From positions 2,790,001-2,854,000 of the forward strand of contig CP021238.1 of assembly GCA_002291465.1 (NCBI GenBank): a stretch of 64,000 bases of DNA, read 5' to 3'. The translations under genes and the position numbers were made by a program. Positions within the stretch are counted from its first letter, which is position 1; each line of letters starts with the position of its first letter. The stretch comes from Mycobacterium lepraemurium. GTDB lineage: Bacteria > Actinomycetota > Actinomycetes > Mycobacteriales > Mycobacteriaceae. Below are positions 36,987-46,638 of the stretch, one piece after another. Under the pieces are notes generated by a model, which was given only the letters and a program-made list of their open reading frames with translations, searched no databases and had not been told where the DNA came from.

Positions 36987-38381
36987 TCATTCGCCGGTGT
37001 CGGCCGTGGTGGATTCGTCGGCCTGATCGGCGTCCTCATCGGCGGCGCCGTAGCCCGACGGGCGCTTGCCGAAGAACTCACTGGTGTCGATGGTGTTGCC
37101 GGCGGTGTCGGTGACCGTCGCCGCCCGGATCACCTCGGCGATGGCCAGCGCCCGTCGCACATCGGCGAACATGGCCGGCAGCTGGTTGTTCTCCTGAAGG
37201 TAGGCCAGCAACTGCTGCGGCTCGATGCCGTACTGCCGCGAGGTCGCCACCAACCGCTCGGTCAGGTCTTCCTGGCCGACCTGGACCTGCAGCTTGTCGG
37301 CCAGTGCATCGAACAACAACTGCTTCTTGACGTCCGTCTCGGCGGCGGTGCGCGTCTCGTTCTCGAACTCCTCGCGGGACTTCCCTTGCTGGGCAAGCAC
37401 TTCCTCGAGTTTGGACTCGTCGTGGTTGAGGCTGTGCAGCGCGCCGTGCAGGGTGCTGTCCACCTGGGCCTTGACGAATGCTTCCGGCAACGGGATGTCG
37501 ACCTGATCGAGCAGGGTGTCGATCGTGGCGTCGCGGATGCGTTCGGCCTGCTGCGCCCGCTTGACCCGGCCGACCTGCTCGCGCAGGTTGGCCCGCAGCT
37601 CGTCGATGGTGTCGAATTCGCTGGCCAATTGGGCGAACTCGTCGTCGGGCTCGGGCAGCTCGCGCTCCTTGACCGACTTGACCGTGACCTTCACCTGGGC
37701 GTCCTGGCCGGCGTGCTCCCCCGACACCAGCTTGGTGGTGAACTCCCGGGATTCGTCGACGGACATCCCGATCAGGGCCTCGTCGAGCCCCTCGATGAGC
37801 CGGCCTGAGCCGACCTCGTGCGACAGCCCCTGGGCGGTGGCGCCGGGCACCTCCTGCCCGTCGATGGTGGCCGACAGGTCGATAGAGACGAAGTCCCCCT
37901 CGGCCACCGGGCGCTCCACCCCGGTCAGGGTGCCGAAGCGGGCGCGCAGCGACTGCAGTTCGGCGTCGACGTCCTCGTCGGTGACCTCGATCAGGTCCAC
38001 CGAGATCTTCAGGGCGCCCGGGCCCGGCAGGTTCAGCTCGGGACGGACGTCAACCTCGGCGGTGAAGGCCAGCTCCTGCCCGTACTCCTTCTTGGTGACC
38101 TCGATCTCGGGCTGGCCCAGCGGGTGCACTTCCGACTCGGCCACGGCCTGTCCGTACCGGGCGGGCAGCGCCTCGGTGACGACCTGGTCGAGCATCGCCT
38201 CCCGGCCGAAGCGGGCCTCCAGCAACTTCGCCGGCGCCTTGCCGGGCCGGAAGCCGGGCAGCCGCACCTGCTTGGCCAGTTCCTTGTAGGCCCTCTGGAA
38301 GTCGGGCTCGAGTTCGGCGAAGGAGACCTCCACGTTGATGCGCACCCGGGTAGGGCTCAACTGCTCGACGGTGCTCTTCAC
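36987..38381 (-). CDS. tig: Trigger factor
   Basis: A ribosome-bound chaperone and peptidyl-prolyl isomerase. The 464 residues follow the three-domain plan: N-terminal ribosome-binding domain with the signature loop GFRPGKAP (near residue 45), FKBP-type PPIase domain (about 155-240, [24 protein letters not shown]), and a helical C-terminal chaperone domain with an acidic tail. It lies just upstream of clpP1-clpP2, the usual tig-clpP arrangement that links folding to degradation. Confidence 0.95.
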   Translation of the reverse strand: MKSTVEQLSPTRVRINVEVSFAELEPDFQRAYKELAKQVRLPGFRPGKAPAKLLEARFGREAMLDQVVTEALPARYGQAVAESEVHPLGQPEIEVTKKEYGQELAFTAEVDVRPELNLPGPGALKISVDLIEVTDEDVDAELQSLRARFGTLTGVERPVAEGDFVSIDLSATIDGQEVPGATAQGLSHEVGSGRLIEGLDEALIGMSVDESREFTTKLVSGEHAGQDAQVKVTVKSVKERELPEPDDEFAQLASEFDTIDELRANLREQVGRVKRAQQAERIRDATIDTLLDQVDIPLPEAFVKAQVDSTLHGALHSLNHDESKLEEVLAQQGKSREEFENETRTAAETDVKKQLLFDALADKLQVQVGQEDLTERLVATSRQYGIEPQQLLAYLQENNQLPAMFADVRRALAIAEVIRAATVTDTAGNTIDTSEFFGKRPSGYGAADEDADQADESTTADTGE

Positions 38382-38450
38382 GGGTGTGCTCCTCGGTACT
38401 CGTTGCTGGCGGTCGGTGGGCCGTGCGCGGGGCCACGGGGCCGGTCGTGC

Positions 38451-38527
38451 TGGTCGGGGTGACAGGATTTGAACCTGCGGCCTTCCGCTCCCAAAGCGGA
38501 TGCGCTACCAAGCTGCGCTACACCCCG
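38451..38527 (-). tRNA. tRNA-Pro (TGG)
   Basis: A cloverleaf read on the minus strand: acceptor CGGGGTG pairs with CACCCCG, D arm GCGC-AGCTTGGTA-GCGC, anticodon stem TCCGC/GCGGA with loop TTTGGGA (anticodon TGG), T arm GCAGG-TTCAAAT-CCTGT. Discriminator A is followed by a genome-encoded CCA (38451-38453). Divergent from the neighbouring tRNA-Gly. Confidence 0.97.
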
Positions 38528-38675
38528 CGCTGACCTCGATGATCCTAAGGCCCCTCGAAGCCATGTCCGCCACAGGCTTCGCAGCGACCGCACGGACTTC
38601 ACGGGATGGTCACAAAGCCGCGTCGATTAGATTTGATCTTCGTCGCCAGCTACAGTCACGCTCGACTAGACACAT

Positions 38676-38746
38676 GCGGGCGTAGCTCAATGGTAGAGCC
38701 CTAGTCTTCCAAACTAGCTACGCGGGTTCGATTCCCGTCGCCCGCT
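38676..38746 (+). tRNA. tRNA-Gly (TCC)
   Basis: 71 nt: acceptor GCGGGCG/CGCCCGC, short D arm GCTC-AATGGTA-GAGC, anticodon stem CTAGT/ACTAG with loop CTTCCAA (anticodon TCC), T arm with loop TTCGATT. Discriminator T; CCA is not encoded. No integrase or attachment-site duplication is seen beside it. Confidence 0.97.
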
Positions 38747-38778
38747 CGGGCTAACTATCTTCTCGATAGAGAGGCGCC

Positions 38779-39969
38779 ATGCGCGACCTGAAGACGGACG
38801 CGCCGATTCATGGCTCATGTGCGCCGGACTTCGTCGGGGTACGCGACGCCTTCGAGCGCAATTTCACCCATGGCGGTGAGGTCGGCGCGGCCGTCGCGGT
38901 CTGGGTGGACGGGTCGCTGGTCGTCAATCTGTGGGGTGGCTGGGCCGACGCCGCGCGCACCCGACCCTGGCAGCAGAACACCCTGACCACGGTGCTGTCC
39001 GGCACCAAGGGCCTGTCCGCCACCTGTGTGCACCAACTGGCCGACCGCGGGCAGCTGGACCTGCAGGTGCCGGTGGCTCGCTACTGGCCCGAGTTCGCCC
39101 AGGCGGGCAAACAAGACATCACCCTGGCGATGGTGATGAGCCACCGATCCGGGGTGATCGGGCCGCGCACCCGGATGCGCTGGGAACAGGTCGCCGACTG
39201 GGACTACGTCTGCGAACAGCTGGCCGCTGCCGAGCCGTGGTGGGAGCCGGGCACCACCCAGGGCTACCACATGACCACCTTCGGTTTCATCATGGGCGAG
39301 GTGTTCCGCCGGGTCACCGGCCGAACCATCGGCCACTACCTGCGCACCGAGATCGCCGGACCGCTCGGAGCCGACGTCCACATCGGGTTGCCGCTGGCCG
39401 AACAACACCGCTGCGCCGAGCGGGTCAACAAGCCGCACGCCCGCGACCTGCTGGCCGACGCCAACGCCCCCACCGACCCGAGGAGCCTTGCCGAGCACCC
39501 CAAGGCCGGGCTGTCCATCTCGATGGGTTTCGCCCCCGACGACGAGCTGGGTTCGCACGATCTGAACCTGTGGCGCGAACTGGAGTTCCCGGGCACCAAC
39601 GGGCAGGTGTCGGCGCTCGGCTTGGCGACCTTCTACAATGCGCTGGCCCAGGAGAAGTTGCTCAGCCGCGAGCACATGGACCGGGTGCGGGTGTGCCAGG
39701 GCGGGCTGGACACCGACCTGGTGCTGGGACCGCGGGTCGCCGACCACGGCTGGGGTCTAGGGTACATGCTCAACCAGCGGTGCGTCAACGGACCCAACCC
39801 ACGGATCTTCGGCCACGGCGGGCTGGGCGGCTCGTTCGGATTCGTCGACCTGGAACACCGGATCGGCTACGCGTACGTGATGAATCGCTTCGACGCCACC
39901 AAGGCCAACACCGATCCGCGGAGCCTGGCGCTGTCCAACGAGGTCTACTCCGTGCTGGGCGTCCGCTAG
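38779..39969 (+). CDS. lipP: Beta-lactamase-fold esterase/lipase
   Basis: A serine hydrolase of esterase family VIII (class C beta-lactamase fold), 396 residues. The nucleophile motif SxxK is S74-G-T-K77 (TVLSGTKGLS). The conserved Tyr is likely Tyr163 (QGYHMTTFGF), and a C-terminal HGGLGGSFGF stands in for the KTG box. Such enzymes hydrolyse short-chain esters. No signal peptide is seen, so it is probably cytoplasmic. The ATG at 38779 follows a GAGAGGCG ribosome-binding site. Counterpart of Rv2463 by position and sequence. Intact. Confidence 0.88.
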   Translation: MRDLKTDAPIHGSCAPDFVGVRDAFERNFTHGGEVGAAVAVWVDGSLVVNLWGGWADAARTRPWQQNTLTTVLSGTKGLSATCVHQLADRGQLDLQVPVARYWPEFAQAGKQDITLAMVMSHRSGVIGPRTRMRWEQVADWDYVCEQLAAAEPWWEPGTTQGYHMTTFGFIMGEVFRRVTGRTIGHYLRTEIAGPLGADVHIGLPLAEQHRCAERVNKPHARDLLADANAPTDPRSLAEHPKAGLSISMGFAPDDELGSHDLNLWRELEFPGTNGQVSALGLATFYNALAQEKLLSREHMDRVRVCQGGLDTDLVLGPRVADHGWGLGYMLNQRCVNGPNPRIFGHGGLGGSFGFVDLEHRIGYAYVMNRFDATKANTDPRSLALSNEVYSVLGVR

Positions 39970-39996
39970 CGGTACTGGCGATCGAGCGGGCGGGGC

Positions 39997-40803
39997 TCAC
40001 TTCTGACAAGTGGGGCACCAGAACACGTTTCGGCCCTCCAGCACCGCGGTCCGGACGGGCTCGCCGCACACCCGGCAGGCCTCGCCGGCCCGCCGGTACA
40101 CGTAGGTGCGCGGCCGGTCGGGACGATAGGACGGCGCGCTGCGGTCGTGTTCGGGCCGCACCACGATGATCTTGCCGCGCCGCAGGCCCACCTTCATCAG
40201 CGCCACCAGATCGGTCCAGGCCGCATCGAACTCGGCCTCGCCCACGTCGCGGCCCGCCCGGTACGGGTCGATGCCGTGCCGGAACAACAACTCGCTGCGG
40301 TACACGTTGCCCACCCCGGCCATCACGGTCTGGTCCATCAGCAGCGCGCCAATAGGTCTGCGCGACTTGGCAATTCGCTGCCAGGCCCAGGACGGGTCGG
40401 CGTCGTCCCGCAACGGGTCGGGGCCCAGCCTGGCCAGCACGTCGCTGACCTGCCCCTCGTCGATGACCTCGCCGACCGGCGGGCCGCGCAGGTCGGTGCC
40501 GCGGCCGGCGCCGACCATGCGCATCCGCACCTGCCCGACCGGGTCGGGCAACGGCCCGTCGCCGGGACGTTCCCATTCGCTGAAGGAGCCGTACAGTCCC
40601 AGGTGCACGTGCACGATCGGGCCGCCCGCGTAGTGGTGAAACAAGTGTTTGCCCCAGGCGCTGGTGCGCCGCAACACCCGGCCGTCGACCACCGCGGCCG
40701 CCGCGGCGAAGCGGCCCTGCGGGCTGGACACCGCCACCGGCGCGCCGGCGTACCGGCGTTGATGCAGCCGGGCCAGCCGGTGCAGCGTATGGCCTTCGGG
40801 CAC
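39997..40803 (-). CDS. nei: Endonuclease VIII (Nei1), DNA glycosylase/AP lyase
   Basis: A base-excision repair enzyme that removes oxidised pyrimidines. The 268 residues begin MPEGHTL, with the catalytic Pro2 and Glu3 of the Fpg/Nei family. A beta-hairpin Lys52 lies in SAWGKHLF. A helix-two-turn-helix precedes the C-terminal four-Cys zinc finger (CRVCGEPV through WCPTCQK). It lies 18 bp after rpiB in the same direction. Intact. Confidence 0.93.
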   Translation of the reverse strand: MPEGHTLHRLARLHQRRYAGAPVAVSSPQGRFAAAAAVVDGRVLRRTSAWGKHLFHHYAGGPIVHVHLGLYGSFSEWERPGDGPLPDPVGQVRMRMVGAGRGTDLRGPPVGEVIDEGQVSDVLARLGPDPLRDDADPSWAWQRIAKSRRPIGALLMDQTVMAGVGNVYRSELLFRHGIDPYRAGRDVGEAEFDAAWTDLVALMKVGLRRGKIIVVRPEHDRSAPSYRPDRPRTYVYRRAGEACRVCGEPVRTAVLEGRNVFWCPTCQK

Positions 40804-40821
40804 GCGCGGACCCCGCCGACC

Positions 40822-41301
40822 TCAGCCCACGGCGCCGGGTACCGGCGGGGCTTGGTAGGTGCGTTCGTATTCGGCCAGTATGTCGATACGACGTTGGTGG
40901 CGTGGGGCTTTCGACCACGGCGTGGTCACAAAGGCGTCGACGATGGCCAGCGCCTCGGCCACGGTGTGCATGCGACCGCCGATGCCGATCAGCTGGGCGT
41001 TGTTGTGCTCGCGCGCCAGCTGCGCCGTTTCCACGCTCCAGGCCAACGCGCAGCGGGCGCCGGGGACCTTGTTGGCGGCGATCTGCTCGCCGTTGCCCGA
41101 CCCCCCGAGCACGATGCCCAGGCTGTCCGGGTCGGCCACGGTGCGCGTCGCGGCGGCGATGCAGAACGCCGGGTAGTCGTCGTCGGCGTCGTAGCTGAAG
41201 GCGCCGCAGTCGATCGGCTGGTGGCCGGACTGCTCGAGGTGGGCGATGATCTGCCGCTTGAGCTCGAATCCGGCGTGGTCAGAACCGAGGTAGACGCGCA
41301 T
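40822..41301 (-). CDS. rpiB: Ribose-5-phosphate isomerase B
   Basis: Interconverts ribose 5-phosphate and ribulose 5-phosphate; mycobacteria rely on the B form. Its 159 residues include SDHAGFELK at the N-terminus, the active-site loop GGSGNGE with catalytic Glu72 (mycobacterial type, which uses Glu where E. coli RpiB has Cys), and phosphate-binding His99 and Arg110. The sequence between its start and the preceding gene is a strong stem-loop, so it probably has its own promoter. It is followed by nei. Confidence 0.93.
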   Translation of the reverse strand: MRVYLGSDHAGFELKRQIIAHLEQSGHQPIDCGAFSYDADDDYPAFCIAAATRTVADPDSLGIVLGGSGNGEQIAANKVPGARCALAWSVETAQLAREHNNAQLIGIGGRMHTVAEALAIVDAFVTTPWSKAPRHQRRIDILAEYERTYQAPPVPGAVG

Positions 41302-41314
41302 GCCCGCAATCCTT

Positions 41315-41348
41315 ACACAGCCGCGGGCCGCCGGGCCCGCGGCTGTGT
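41315..41348 (-). terminator. Stem-loop between Rv2466c-like gene and rpiB
   Basis: Arms 41315-41329 and 41334-41348 pair perfectly over 15 bp around loop GCCG. On the minus strand it starts 8 bp after the stop of the upstream oxidoreductase gene and ends 14 bp before the rpiB ATG, so it overlaps the rpiB leader and could regulate both. No T tract follows. Confidence 0.65.
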
Positions 41349-41356
41349 GCGGCAGG

Positions 41357-41980
41357 CTAGTCGAATCCGGGCTTCTCGTCGCGGGTTCGCTTGAGTTCGA
41401 AAAAGTGCGGGTAGGACGCGAACGTCACCGAGGCGTCCCACAGCTTGCCCGCTTCCTCGCCGCGCGGGATCCGGGACAGCACCGGCCCGAAGAACGCCAC
41501 GTTGTTGACGTGGATGGTGGGGGTGCCGACGTCGTCGCCGACCGGGTCCATGCCGGCGTGGTGGCTCTTGCGCAGCGCGCCGTCGTAGGCGTCGGTGTCG
41601 GCGGCCTCGGCCAGCTCGGCCGGCAGGCCCACCTCGGCCAGCGACTGCTTGATCACGTCGGTGAGGTCCTTGTTGCCCTCGTTGTGGATGCGGGTGCCCA
41701 TCGCCGTGTACAGCGGCGCAAGCACCTCGACGCCGTGCGCCTGCTCGGCGGCGATGGCCACCCGCACCGGGCCGAACGCCTTGGCCAACCGCTCCCGGTA
41801 TTCGTCGGGCAGGCCCTCGCGGTTCTCGTTGAGCACCGCCAGGCTCATCACGTGGAAGTTCACCTCGATGCCGCGGACCTTTTCCACCTCGAGGATCCAG
41901 CGTGAGGTAATCCATGCCCACGGGCACAGCGGGTCGAACCAGAAATCGGCTTTGTTCTTCGCGGGGGCCTGCTGCGCCAT
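41357..41980 (-). CDS. DsbA-like mycothiol-dependent nitroreductase/oxidoreductase (Rv2466c-like) with CPWA motif
   Basis: A 207-residue thioredoxin-fold protein with helical insertion, the length of M. tuberculosis Rv2466c, which reduces nitro-prodrugs and protein mixed disulfides using mycothiol. The active site is F-D-P-L-C19-P-W-A22. As I recall, M. tuberculosis has CPWC, so the resolving Cys is absent here and only a monothiol mechanism with mycothiol would be possible. Other family landmarks are present: [31 protein letters not shown], and the C-terminal [17 protein letters not shown] at 41980. Intact reading frame. Confidence 0.88.
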   Translation of the reverse strand: MAQQAPAKNKADFWFDPLCPWAWITSRWILEVEKVRGIEVNFHVMSLAVLNENREGLPDEYRERLAKAFGPVRVAIAAEQAHGVEVLAPLYTAMGTRIHNEGNKDLTDVIKQSLAEVGLPAELAEAADTDAYDGALRKSHHAGMDPVGDDVGTPTIHVNNVAFFGPVLSRIPRGEEAGKLWDASVTFASYPHFFELKRTRDEKPGFD

Positions 41981-42087
41981 GGCGGATCCTCTTGTGTGGG
42001 AGTTGCTCGTGGAGTTGAAAGACTGATCTGCACAACCGTAGGCGTCTGCATCCTGTTCCCGGTTTGCCCGCCCCGTAAGTTGGACAC

Positions 42088-44691
42088 GTGGCACTTCCCA
42101 ATCTCACCCGCGAACAAGCCGTCGAGCGCGCCGCGCTGGTCACCGTCGTCGGCTACCGGATCGACCTCGACCTCACCGACGGGAACGGCGGTCCCGGCGA
42201 ACGGACCTTCCGCTCGATCACCACGGTGGTGTTCGACGCGCTGGCCGGCGCCGACACCGTCATCGACATCGCCGCCGACACCGTGCGCAGCGCCACGCTC
42301 AACGGTCGCGACATCGACGTCTCCGGCTACGACGAATCCACCGGGATCCCGTTGCAGGGGCTGGCCGACCGCAATGTCGTCGTGATCGACGCGGAGTGCC
42401 GCTACTCCAACACCGGCGAGGGTCTGCATCGCTTCGTCGACCCGGTCGACGACGAGGTCTACCTGTACTCGCAATTCGAAACCGCCGACGCCAAGCGGAT
42501 GTTCGCCTGCTTCGACCAGCCCGACCTCAAGGCGACCTTCGACGTGCGGGTGACCGCGCCCCGGCACTGGAAGGTGATCTCCAACAGCGCGGCGGTGTCG
42601 GTGAACGACGCGGCGCAGCACCGGGTGCACACGTTTGCCACCACGCCGCGGATGAGCACCTATCTGGTCGCCCTGATCGCCGGCCCGTACGCCGAGTGGA
42701 AGGACAGCTACGTCTACGAGCACGGGGAGATCCCGCTGGGCATCTACTGCCGGGCCTCGCTGGCGCAGTACATGGACGCCGAACGGCTCTTCACCCAGAC
42801 CAAGCAGGGATTCGGCTTCTACCACAAGAACTTCGGGATGCCCTACGCGTTCGGCAAATACGATCAGCTGTTCGTGCCCGAATTCAACGCCGGCGCAATG
42901 GAAAACGCGGGCGCGGTGACCTTCCTCGAGGATTACGTGTTCCGCAGCAAGGTCACCCGGGCCTCCTACGAGCGGCGCGCCGAGACGGTGCTGCACGAGA
43001 TGGCGCACATGTGGTTCGGGGACCTGGTCACCATGGCCTGGTGGGACGATCTGTGGCTGAACGAGTCGTTCGCCACCTTCGCATCGGTGCTGTGCCAAAG
43101 CGAGGCAACGGAATTCACCGAGGCGTGGACGACGTTCGCGACCGTGGAGAAGTCGTGGGCCTACCGCCAGGATCAACTGCCGTCGACGCATCCGATCGCC
43201 GCCGACATCCTGGACCTGGCCGCGGTCGAGGTGAACTTCGACGGGATCACCTACGCCAAGGGCGCTTCGGTGCTCAAACAACTCGTCGCCTACGTCGGGC
43301 CGGAGCACTTTTTGGCCGGGCTGCGCGATTACTTCCGCACCCACGCGTTCGGCAACGCCACCTTCGACGATCTGGTCGCCGCGCTGGAGAAGGCATCCGG
43401 CCGCGACCTGTCCGACTGGGGTCGGCAGTGGCTGAAGACCACCGGGCTGAACACGCTGCGGCCGGATTTCGACGTCGACGACCGCGGCCGCTTCACCCGG
43501 TTCGCGGTGACCCAGAGTGGTGCCGCCCCGGGCGCCGGGGAGACCCGGGTGCACCGGCTGGCGATCGGCATCTACGACGACGGGTCAGGGAAGCTGGTGC
43601 GAGTGCACCGGGAGGAACTCGACGTCGAGGGTCCCGTCACGGAAGTGCCTGCGCTGGTTGGTGTTTCGCGAGGCAAACTGGTTCTGGTCAACGACGACGA
43701 CCTGACCTACTGCTCCGTGCGGCTGGACGCCGAGTCGCTGGGCACCGCGCTGGATCGCATCGCCGACATCGCCGAGCCGTTGCCGCGCTCGCTGATCTGG
43801 TCGGCGGCCTGGGAGATGACCCGCGAGGCCGAACTGCGGGCCCGCGACTTCGTGGCCCTGGTGGCGGGCGGCGTGCAGGACGAAACCGAGGTCGGCGTGG
43901 CGCAGCGGCTGCTGCTGCAGGCGCAGACGGCGCTGGGCTCCTACGCCGAGCCGGGATGGGTGCGCGACCACGGTTGGCCGCAGTTCGCCGACCGGCTGCT
44001 GGAGTTGGCGCGGGCCGCCGAGCCCGGGTCGGATCACCAGCTGGCCTTCGTCAACGCGCTGTGCTCGTCGCTGTTGTCGACGCGCCATGTGGTGACGCTG
44101 GCGGATCTGCTCGACCATGACCCGGCCGAGTTGGGGCTGGCCGGCCTGGACATCGACACCGACCTGCGGTGGCGGATCGTCACTGCCCTGGCCGCCGCCG
44201 GCGAGATCGACGCCGACGGGCCCGCGACGCCGTTCATCGATGCCGAGGTGCAGCGTGACCCGACGGCCGCCGGCAAGCGGCACGCCGCGCAGGCCGCGGC
44301 GGCGCGGCCGCAGCTGCCGGTCAAGGAGCAGGCGTGGACGACGGTGGTCGAGGACGACACCCTGGCCAACATCACGGCCCGCTCGATGATCGCGGGCATC
44401 GCCCAGCCCGGGCAGCACGAGCTGCTCAAGCCGTTCACCCCGCGCTACTTCGCGGCGATCCCGGGCGTGTGGGCGCGACGATCCAGCGAAGTGGCCCAGA
44501 CGGTGGTGGTCGGCCTGTATCCAGCCTGGAACATCAGCGACGAGGGCATCGCGGCGGCGGACAGGTTCTTGTCGGACCCCCAGGTGCCGGCGGCGCTGCG
44601 GCGGCTGGTGCTCGAGGGCCAGGCCGGAGTGAAGCGTGCGCTGCGGGCGCGTCGCTTCGACGCGACAGCTGAGGCGACCCCCGAAGCCTAA
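42088..44691 (+). CDS. pepN: Aminopeptidase N (M1 family)
   Basis: A zinc metallo-aminopeptidase trimming N-terminal residues from peptides in the cytosol. The 867 residues contain GAMEN (269-273, binding the substrate amino end) and HEMAH (303-307) with the third zinc ligand Glu326 ([10 protein letters not shown]). An ERAP1-like helical C-terminal domain follows. The start is a GTG at 42088. It converges on the DUF5130 gene with a stem-loop between them. Intact. Confidence 0.95.
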   Translation: MALPNLTREQAVERAALVTVVGYRIDLDLTDGNGGPGERTFRSITTVVFDALAGADTVIDIAADTVRSATLNGRDIDVSGYDESTGIPLQGLADRNVVVIDAECRYSNTGEGLHRFVDPVDDEVYLYSQFETADAKRMFACFDQPDLKATFDVRVTAPRHWKVISNSAAVSVNDAAQHRVHTFATTPRMSTYLVALIAGPYAEWKDSYVYEHGEIPLGIYCRASLAQYMDAERLFTQTKQGFGFYHKNFGMPYAFGKYDQLFVPEFNAGAMENAGAVTFLEDYVFRSKVTRASYERRAETVLHEMAHMWFGDLVTMAWWDDLWLNESFATFASVLCQSEATEFTEAWTTFATVEKSWAYRQDQLPSTHPIAADILDLAAVEVNFDGITYAKGASVLKQLVAYVGPEHFLAGLRDYFRTHAFGNATFDDLVAALEKASGRDLSDWGRQWLKTTGLNTLRPDFDVDDRGRFTRFAVTQSGAAPGAGETRVHRLAIGIYDDGSGKLVRVHREELDVEGPVTEVPALVGVSRGKLVLVNDDDLTYCSVRLDAESLGTALDRIADIAEPLPRSLIWSAAWEMTREAELRARDFVALVAGGVQDETEVGVAQRLLLQAQTALGSYAEPGWVRDHGWPQFADRLLELARAAEPGSDHQLAFVNALCSSLLSTRHVVTLADLLDHDPAELGLAGLDIDTDLRWRIVTALAAAGEIDADGPATPFIDAEVQRDPTAAGKRHAAQAAAARPQLPVKEQAWTTVVEDDTLANITARSMIAGIAQPGQHELLKPFTPRYFAAIPGVWARRSSEVAQTVVVGLYPAWNISDEGIAAADRFLSDPQVPAALRRLVLEGQAGVKRALRARRFDATAEATPEA

Positions 44692-44696
44692 AAAGT

Positions 44697-44716
44697 CCGG
44701 CCTCGAACTAGGCCGG
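44697..44716. terminator. Bidirectional stem-loop between pepN and the DUF5130 gene
   Basis: CCGGCCT (44697-44703), loop of 6, AGGCCGG (44710-44716), preceded by AAAA on the plus strand next to the pepN stop. It overlaps the stop codon of the minus-strand gene. Confidence 0.55.
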
Positions 44717-45244
44717 CGAGATCCCTGCGCTCAGCACGCGGATCGCGCTGACCAGGCCGTCCACCAGATCGCCCCGCTGGAACGCCGAGGAGGCCGCGGC
44801 GACACCCAGCGGCGCGGCCGATTCGGCGCCGCGACCGCGGACCGCGGAACCGTAGACCACCTCGATGACCTTCTGATCGGGTGAGACGGCCAGCAGCACC
44901 GCGTTGTCCGGGGTGGGCACGTCGGCCAGGATCTCGCGGGCCCGCGCGGCGGTGCCGGTGCCCAGGTCGCCCAGATAGATCGCGAACCGCGTCTTGGACG
45001 CCCGCGACCCGAACTTCAGCGCGTCGTCGATGGCCACCAGGTCCTTGATCGGGAACGGGTAGTGCACGGACAGCTCACCGGGCTCGGTCACCCCGGAGAT
45101 CCGGCCGCTGGTGGTGATCACCCAGCCGTTGGGCAGCTCGGCGGGCTCCCTCGTCGCTACCTCACCACGTGCCACTGGCGCCACCTCCGACTGTGAATTC
45201 CGACGTGCCGTGTCCACCGTGACCGGCGTGGCCGACGTACTCAT
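44708..45244 (-). CDS. DUF5130/TPM-domain protein (Rv2468c-like)
   Basis: A 178-residue soluble protein of actinobacterial family DUF5130. The central region ([33 protein letters not shown], then [47 protein letters not shown]) resembles a TPM-type domain. Its biochemical role is unknown. The ATG at 45244 makes it overlap the end of the small membrane-protein gene by 83 bp; in-frame GTGs at 45217 and 45175 would reduce this. The true start is uncertain. Confidence 0.75.
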   Translation of the reverse strand: MSTSATPVTVDTARRNSQSEVAPVARGEVATREPAELPNGWVITTSGRISGVTEPGELSVHYPFPIKDLVAIDDALKFGSRASKTRFAIYLGDLGTGTAARAREILADVPTPDNAVLLAVSPDQKVIEVVYGSAVRGRGAESAAPLGVAAASSAFQRGDLVDGLVSAIRVLSAGISPA

Positions 45245-45401
45245 CGACGGCCGCCCACAGGATCGGCGGGTGGGTCCACTTCTCGCCCAGCTTGTAGGTC
45301 GCCGGGTGCGGTCCCTTGTGGGACCAGATCAGCACCGACAAGACGATCACCAGCAACAGCGGTATTCCGACGATGAACAGGTGCATCTGCATAGGGCTCA
45401 C
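45162..45401 (-). CDS. Small single-pass membrane protein, candidate aa3 oxidase subunit CtaJ
   Basis: About 79 residues: an N-terminal transmembrane helix ([17 protein letters not shown]), then a soluble part with [27 protein letters not shown] and a His/Gly-rich tail (GHAGHGGHG) ending [11 protein letters not shown]. Size, topology and location next to the Rv2468c-like gene match what I recall of CtaJ, the accessory subunit of the mycobacterial bcc-aa3 respiratory supercomplex. This is an inference from memory. The start could be the GTG at 45401 or the ATG at 45392. It overlaps the next gene in the same direction. Confidence 0.6.
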   Translation of the reverse strand: MSPMQMHLFIVGIPLLLVIVLSVLIWSHKGPHPATYKLGEKWTHPPILWAAVDEYVGHAGHGGHGTSEFTVGGGASGTW

Positions 45402-45457
45402 GACGCAAACCGTATCCCACACACCGGGCTGCACTCGTCCGGACACCGGAATGTGGC

Positions 45458-46105
45458 TCAGGCCGCGCCTTCACCGAGGTATCGGGCCCAGGCCGGGTCC
45501 AGCTCCTTGACCGTCGACAGCAGCCGCCAGTGTTGCCCGGTGGGCGGCAGCGGCGGCCGGCACAGCGTCCAGCCGAGTTCGTTGAGCAGTTTGTCGCCCT
45601 TGCGGTGGTTGCACGTCGAGCAGCAGGCCACGCAGTTCTCCCAGGAGTGATCACCCCCGCGGCTGCGCGGCACCACGTGGTCGACGGTGTCGGCCTTGGC
45701 CCCGCAGTAGGCGCAGCAGAACCGGTCGCGGTGCATCAGCGCGGCGCGGGTCATCGGGACCCGCGCCCGGTAGGGCACCCGGACGTAGCTGCGCAGCTGG
45801 ATCACCGACGGCATCACGATCGAGCTGGTCGCCGAGTGGATGACCGGGCCCGCCGGATCGTGATGCACCACGTCGGCCTTGCCGCAGATCACCATGACGA
45901 TGGCGCGCCGCATCGGCAGCGCGGTCAGCGGCTCATAAGTGGAATTCAGCAGCAGCACCCGCCGGCGACTCCAGATGGACATGCTGTCCGTGCGGGTGGG
46001 TGGATGGGTTTCAACGCTGTGCAGCGAGGACGCAGTCGGGGGCCCGGTCAACCCTGCCGCGGCCACCTGGCTGCGGTGGCGGCGGCGCTTCTTGCCCTGC
46101 GCCAT
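45458..46105 (-). CDS. HNH endonuclease-domain protein (Rv2469c-like)
   Basis: A 215-residue protein. It starts with a very basic tail (MAQGKKRRRHRSQ), followed by a domain with VLLLNSTYEPLTALPMRRAI and a C-terminal HNH nuclease module: CAYCG, DHVVPRSRGGDHSWENCVACCSTCNHRKGD, which contains both zinc-binding Cys pairs and the catalytic His of DHVVPRS. Proteins of this type are widespread in actinobacteria; their target is unknown. The ATG at 46105 has GGAGG 4 bp upstream and is preferred over the open frame that extends to 46237. Confidence 0.85.
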   Translation of the reverse strand: MAQGKKRRRHRSQVAAAGLTGPPTASSLHSVETHPPTRTDSMSIWSRRRVLLLNSTYEPLTALPMRRAIVMVICGKADVVHHDPAGPVIHSATSSIVMPSVIQLRSYVRVPYRARVPMTRAALMHRDRFCCAYCGAKADTVDHVVPRSRGGDHSWENCVACCSTCNHRKGDKLLNELGWTLCRPPLPPTGQHWRLLSTVKELDPAWARYLGEGAA

Positions 46106-46248
46106 AGATCCTCCGCGAACAGTCCACCATGATTCGCCGCCAATCGCACGCCTATTGCAGGTGAACGCCGTGTCGATCCGGTGAACAGCCGGAGTGGGCT
46201 CGGGGCGGTCCGGTGCGTGACGGCGCGGATGCACCACAATGGACGGCG

Positions 46249-46638
46249 ATGGATCAGGTGAGCTTTTACGACGCGGTCGGCGGTGCCGAGACGTTTCAGG
46301 CGATCGTGTCGCGGTTTTACGCCCAGGTGCCCGAGGACGAGATCCTGCGTGAGCTGTATCCGCTCGATGACCTCGAGGGCGCCGAGGAACGGCTGCGGAT
46401 GTTCCTCGAGCAGTATTGGGGCGGCCCGCGCACCTACTCGGACCGGCGCGGGCGTCCGCGGCTGCGGATGCGTCACGTGCCGTTCCGGATCACTCCCCTG
46501 GCCCGCGACGCCTGGCTGCGCTGCATGCACACGGCGGTGGCGTCGATCGACTCGAAGACACTGGACGACGAGCACCGTCGCGAGCTGCTCGACTATCTGG
46601 AGATAGCCGCGCACTCGCTGGTGAATTCTCCGTTGTGA
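46249..46638 (+). CDS. glbO: Truncated haemoglobin O (group II)
   Basis: An oxygen-binding 2-on-2 globin associated with membranes and respiration. Its 129 residues carry the group II signature residues: Tyr24 (B10), Tyr37 (CD1), proximal His76 (F8; RMRHVPFRI) and Trp89 (G8; RDAWLRCMH). The long [16 protein letters not shown] segment is typical. Its stop overlaps the aglA start as TGATG, so the two are translationally coupled. Intact. Confidence 0.95.
   Translation: MDQVSFYDAVGGAETFQAIVSRFYAQVPEDEILRELYPLDDLEGAEERLRMFLEQYWGGPRTYSDRRGRPRLRMRHVPFRITPLARDAWLRCMHTAVASIDSKTLDDEHRRELLDYLEIAAHSLVNSPL

Noticed and set aside
38451..38746. Integration site or genomic island at the tRNA-Pro/tRNA-Gly pair
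   Set aside because: There is no integrase, no direct repeat of a tRNA 3' end, and the flanking genes are the normal chromosomal neighbours.
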